Translations under genes and position numbers: made by a program
Shown: positions 63,906 to 64,000 of the stretch, piece after piece
Layout: every line of letters starts with the position of its first letter
Numbering within the stretch: position 1 is the stretch's first letter
Notes under the pieces: generated by a model
The model's input: the letters and a program-made list of their open reading frames with translations, nothing else
What the model was told of the DNA's origin: nothing
The model's database searches: none
From: Notospermus geniculatus
Taxonomy: Eukaryota; Nemertea; Pilidiophora; Heteronemertea; Lineidae
NCBI GenBank assembly: GCA_002633025.1
Contig: NMRB01000884.1
Coordinates: 32,566 to 96,565, forward strand
Reading direction: 5' to 3'
Length of the DNA stretch: 64,000 nt

Positions 63906-64000
63906 GGCGAGGTTACAGTAGGATAACACGGCAGCCCAGGTGTAACATCTATCAGTGTTTCTGTTTATGAATGTTCCCCCTCATTGTACTGCCCAAATGA

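Overview
This is eukaryotic genomic DNA, almost certainly from a marine invertebrate deuterostome (echinoderm, hemichordate or amphioxus; I cannot decide which). The reasons are phase-1 GT..AG exons, a relaxin/GRL101-type LDLa-LRR receptor, a NIT-domain guanylate cyclase, a CR1-like LINE, a tRNA-derived SINE and dozens of short inverted-repeat elements (MITEs) in introns and spacers. Three bases are undetermined (34559, 47633, 56669).

Three protein genes are visible. (1) On the + strand, from before 636 to 21435, lies a secreted-type modular gene of at least 58 recognisable exons. It holds 12 PAN/apple-like exons of 225-261 bp, 13 microexons of 15-27 bp, about 30 mini-exons of 45-63 bp each encoding a two-cysteine mini-domain, and three terminal exons for a Cys-rich C-terminus that resembles the PCSK9 tail. 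All internal exons are phase 1-1, so any cassette can be lost, skipped or duplicated without a frameshift. Part of the gene, 9385-14294, is duplicated in tandem as 14295-19090; within these copies 54-bp exons are amplified into arrays of 8 and 12. (2) On the - strand, 26594-22156, a two-exon gene encodes a 1371-aa receptor: signal peptide, novel N-terminal domain, C-type lectin domain, a second lectin-like domain, LDLa repeats, leucine-rich repeats and a rhodopsin-class seven-helix domain. (3) On the - strand, 31334-27389, nine exons encode a 623-aa two-pass NIT-domain guanylate cyclase in which two key catalytic-site residues are substituted.

From 31.4 kb to the end I find no convincing host gene. 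The stretch holds a LINE fragment (endonuclease only), a tRNA-derived SINE, many MITEs and perfect or near-perfect palindromes, a minisatellite, a pentanucleotide microsatellite and a hammerhead-like motif.

The most interesting observation is cysteine covariation in gene 1. Each PAN exon is followed by a microexon. The microexon carries one cysteine exactly when the PAN exon has its first cysteine, and lacks it when that cysteine is missing; likewise cysteines 2 and 7 are present or absent together. This implies a nested four-disulfide apple-like fold whose last bond is closed by a separately spliced microexon.
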